Assembly (NCBI GenBank): GCA_003455655.1
Contig: DMQP01000093.1
Span: 1-5,724, forward strand
Direction: 5' to 3'
Length of the DNA: 5,724 nt
Source: Treponema sp.
GTDB taxonomy: Bacteria; Spirochaetota; Spirochaetia; Treponematales; Treponemataceae
The notes under the pieces were generated by a model. That model was not told where the DNA came from. It saw only the letters and a program-made list of their open reading frames with translations, and made no database searches. Positions 4,757-5,724 of this stretch are shown in pieces (within the stretch, counting starts at the first letter, position 1; each line of letters begins with the position of its first letter). Made by a program: the position numbers and the translations under genes.

Positions 4757-5724
4757 ATGGAATTTACACAAGAACAAATTGACTCACTTTCAGTTAATGA
4801 AGTTGAAATCATGAAGCGCATTGCCGCAGAATTGAACATTAAAATCAATCAGGTAAGTGCGGTTATTAGTCTGGTTGCGGAAGGATGTACCATTCCGTTT
4901 ATATCTCGCTATCGAAAAGAAAAGCATGGTTCTTTGGATGAAGTTCAGGTTCGCGATTGTGACCACTTGTTTACTTCTTACAAAAATCTTGAAGAGCGCA
5001 GACTCGAAATTGTAAAGGGAATTTTTGCTCAGAACAAACTCACCGAAAGTCTGTACAACGCTGCAATGAATGCAAAGACTCTTGCAGAACTTGAAGATTT
5101 GTGGGCTCCGTTCAAAAAGAAAAAGAAGACACGAGGAATGATTGCTGCAGAAAAAGGTCTTGAACCTCTTGCAGACTTTATTGCTGATGCTGCAAACAAC
5201 GATGCTGCTGTTGAAGCAAAAGCTAGTGAGTTTATTAAAACTGATGCCGCAGAAGAAGCCCTTAATGTTCCCACTGTAGAAGATGCAATTAAAGGTGCTC
5301 AGGATATTCTTGCTGAACGAATTAGTCAGGATAGTGCAAACCGTTCTGCTGTACACGATTTGTACATTGCAACTGGTAGCATGGAAACAAAAGGTATTGT
5401 TCCCGACGGACAAGATGCAGAAACAGCAGAAAAAATGTCAACCTACAAAATGTACTGGGACTATTCTGAACCTCTTAATCAAATTAAGCCTCACCGTATT
5501 CTTGCAATCAACCGTGCAGAAAGAGAGGGTGCTCTTGAAGTAACACTCGATGTAAGTGTTGATGAAGCGGTAAAAGAAATTCAAAAAAAATATAAGCGAG
5601 GAAATAAATACTATGACAATGCCATTGAAGATGGTGTTGTTCGTTTGCTTTCACCAGCAGTTCTTCGCGAAATTCGCAGTGATGAATTTGATGAAGCAGA
5701 TGCTCATGGAATTGGTGTCTTTAG
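4757..5724 (+). CDS. tex: Tex family transcription accessory / RNA-binding protein, 3' partial
   Basis: This is the N-terminal part (322 full codons plus two bases) of Tex, a cytoplasmic nucleic-acid-binding protein of about 720-790 residues linked to transcription and RNA handling. The frame runs open to the window end. Recognisable Tex segments: IAAELNIKINQVSAVISL (about 22-39) with TIPFISRYRKEKHGSLDEVQ (45-64) in the helical N-terminal domain; LEDLWAPFKKKKKTRG (about 112-127), matching the family's LYxPYKPKRRTRA; GLEPLADFI; YWDYSEPLNQIKPHRILAINRAEREG, matching the DFSEPL...SHRxLAxxRGExEG signature; and a LLSPAVLREIRSDEFDEADAHGI block that precedes the YqgF-like nuclease-fold domain. That domain, the HhH repeats and the C-terminal S1 domain should follow beyond 5724. 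The start MEFTQEQID is the first ATG after the intergenic region; a weak AGG precedes it. The gene is transcribed divergently from the fructosamine kinase. Confidence 0.93.
   Translation, partial: MEFTQEQIDSLSVNEVEIMKRIAAELNIKINQVSAVISLVAEGCTIPFISRYRKEKHGSLDEVQVRDCDHLFTSYKNLEERRLEIVKGIFAQNKLTESLYNAAMNAKTLAELEDLWAPFKKKKKTRGMIAAEKGLEPLADFIADAANNDAAVEAKASEFIKTDAAEEALNVPTVEDAIKGAQDILAERISQDSANRSAVHDLYIATGSMETKGIVPDGQDAETAEKMSTYKMYWDYSEPLNQIKPHRILAINRAEREGALEVTLDVSVDEAVKEIQKKYKRGNKYYDNAIEDGVVRLLSPAVLREIRSDEFDEADAHGIGVF

Noticed and set aside
4790..5413. 207-codon open frame on the minus strand opposite tex
   Set aside because: It is Phe-, Cys- and Asn-rich with no recognisable domain, and lies entirely opposite a well-conserved tex frame, so it is a shadow of that gene's codon usage.
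5583..5590. Run of eight A in tex that reads as an A-AAA-AAA slippery heptamer
   Set aside because: It encodes in-frame lysines, has no evident downstream stem or alternative frame, and A-runs are common in AT-rich genes.

Overview
The window looks like part of a spirochaete chromosome, most likely a Treponema. The DNA is AT-leaning. The best pointer is a chemoreceptor with a seven-helix 7TMR-DISM-type membrane unit and a spirochaete-flavoured signalling tip, next to a ZnuA-type metal-binding protein of the DRFPFRY subgroup. The genus is inferred from protein style, not from a database search.

Layout. Bases 1-846 (+) hold the 3' part of a zinc/manganese ABC transporter substrate-binding protein whose start lies before the window. 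A 78-base gap carries a probable extended -10 promoter. Bases 925-3123 (+) encode a 732-residue methyl-accepting chemotaxis protein with a lipoprotein signal peptide, an extracytoplasmic jelly-roll-like domain, seven membrane helices and a cytoplasmic MCP hairpin. Three bases after its stop, 3127-3753 (+) encodes a six-helix PAP2-family phosphatase whose ribosome binding site lies in the last codons of the receptor gene. Bases 3750-4667 (-) encode a fructosamine-3-kinase family protein that runs tail to tail into the PAP2 gene with a 4-base overlap. An 89-base divergent intergenic region (4668-4756) separates it from 4757-5724 (+), the first 322 codons of the Tex transcription/RNA-binding protein, which is cut by the window end.

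How the genes fit together. Receptor and phosphatase are very probably co-transcribed and translationally coupled. The fructosamine kinase and Tex are housekeeping-type genes transcribed divergently from a compact region with CTGTG-containing inverted repeats. The kinase has no visible Shine-Dalgarno, and a -10-like hexamer sits six bases before its ATG, so its mRNA may be leaderless.

There is no sign of mobile elements, CRISPR arrays, RNA genes or a clearly novel multi-gene system. The most unusual items are the apparently lipid-anchored chemoreceptor, its coupling to a PAP2 phosphatase, and the possible leaderless kinase transcript.
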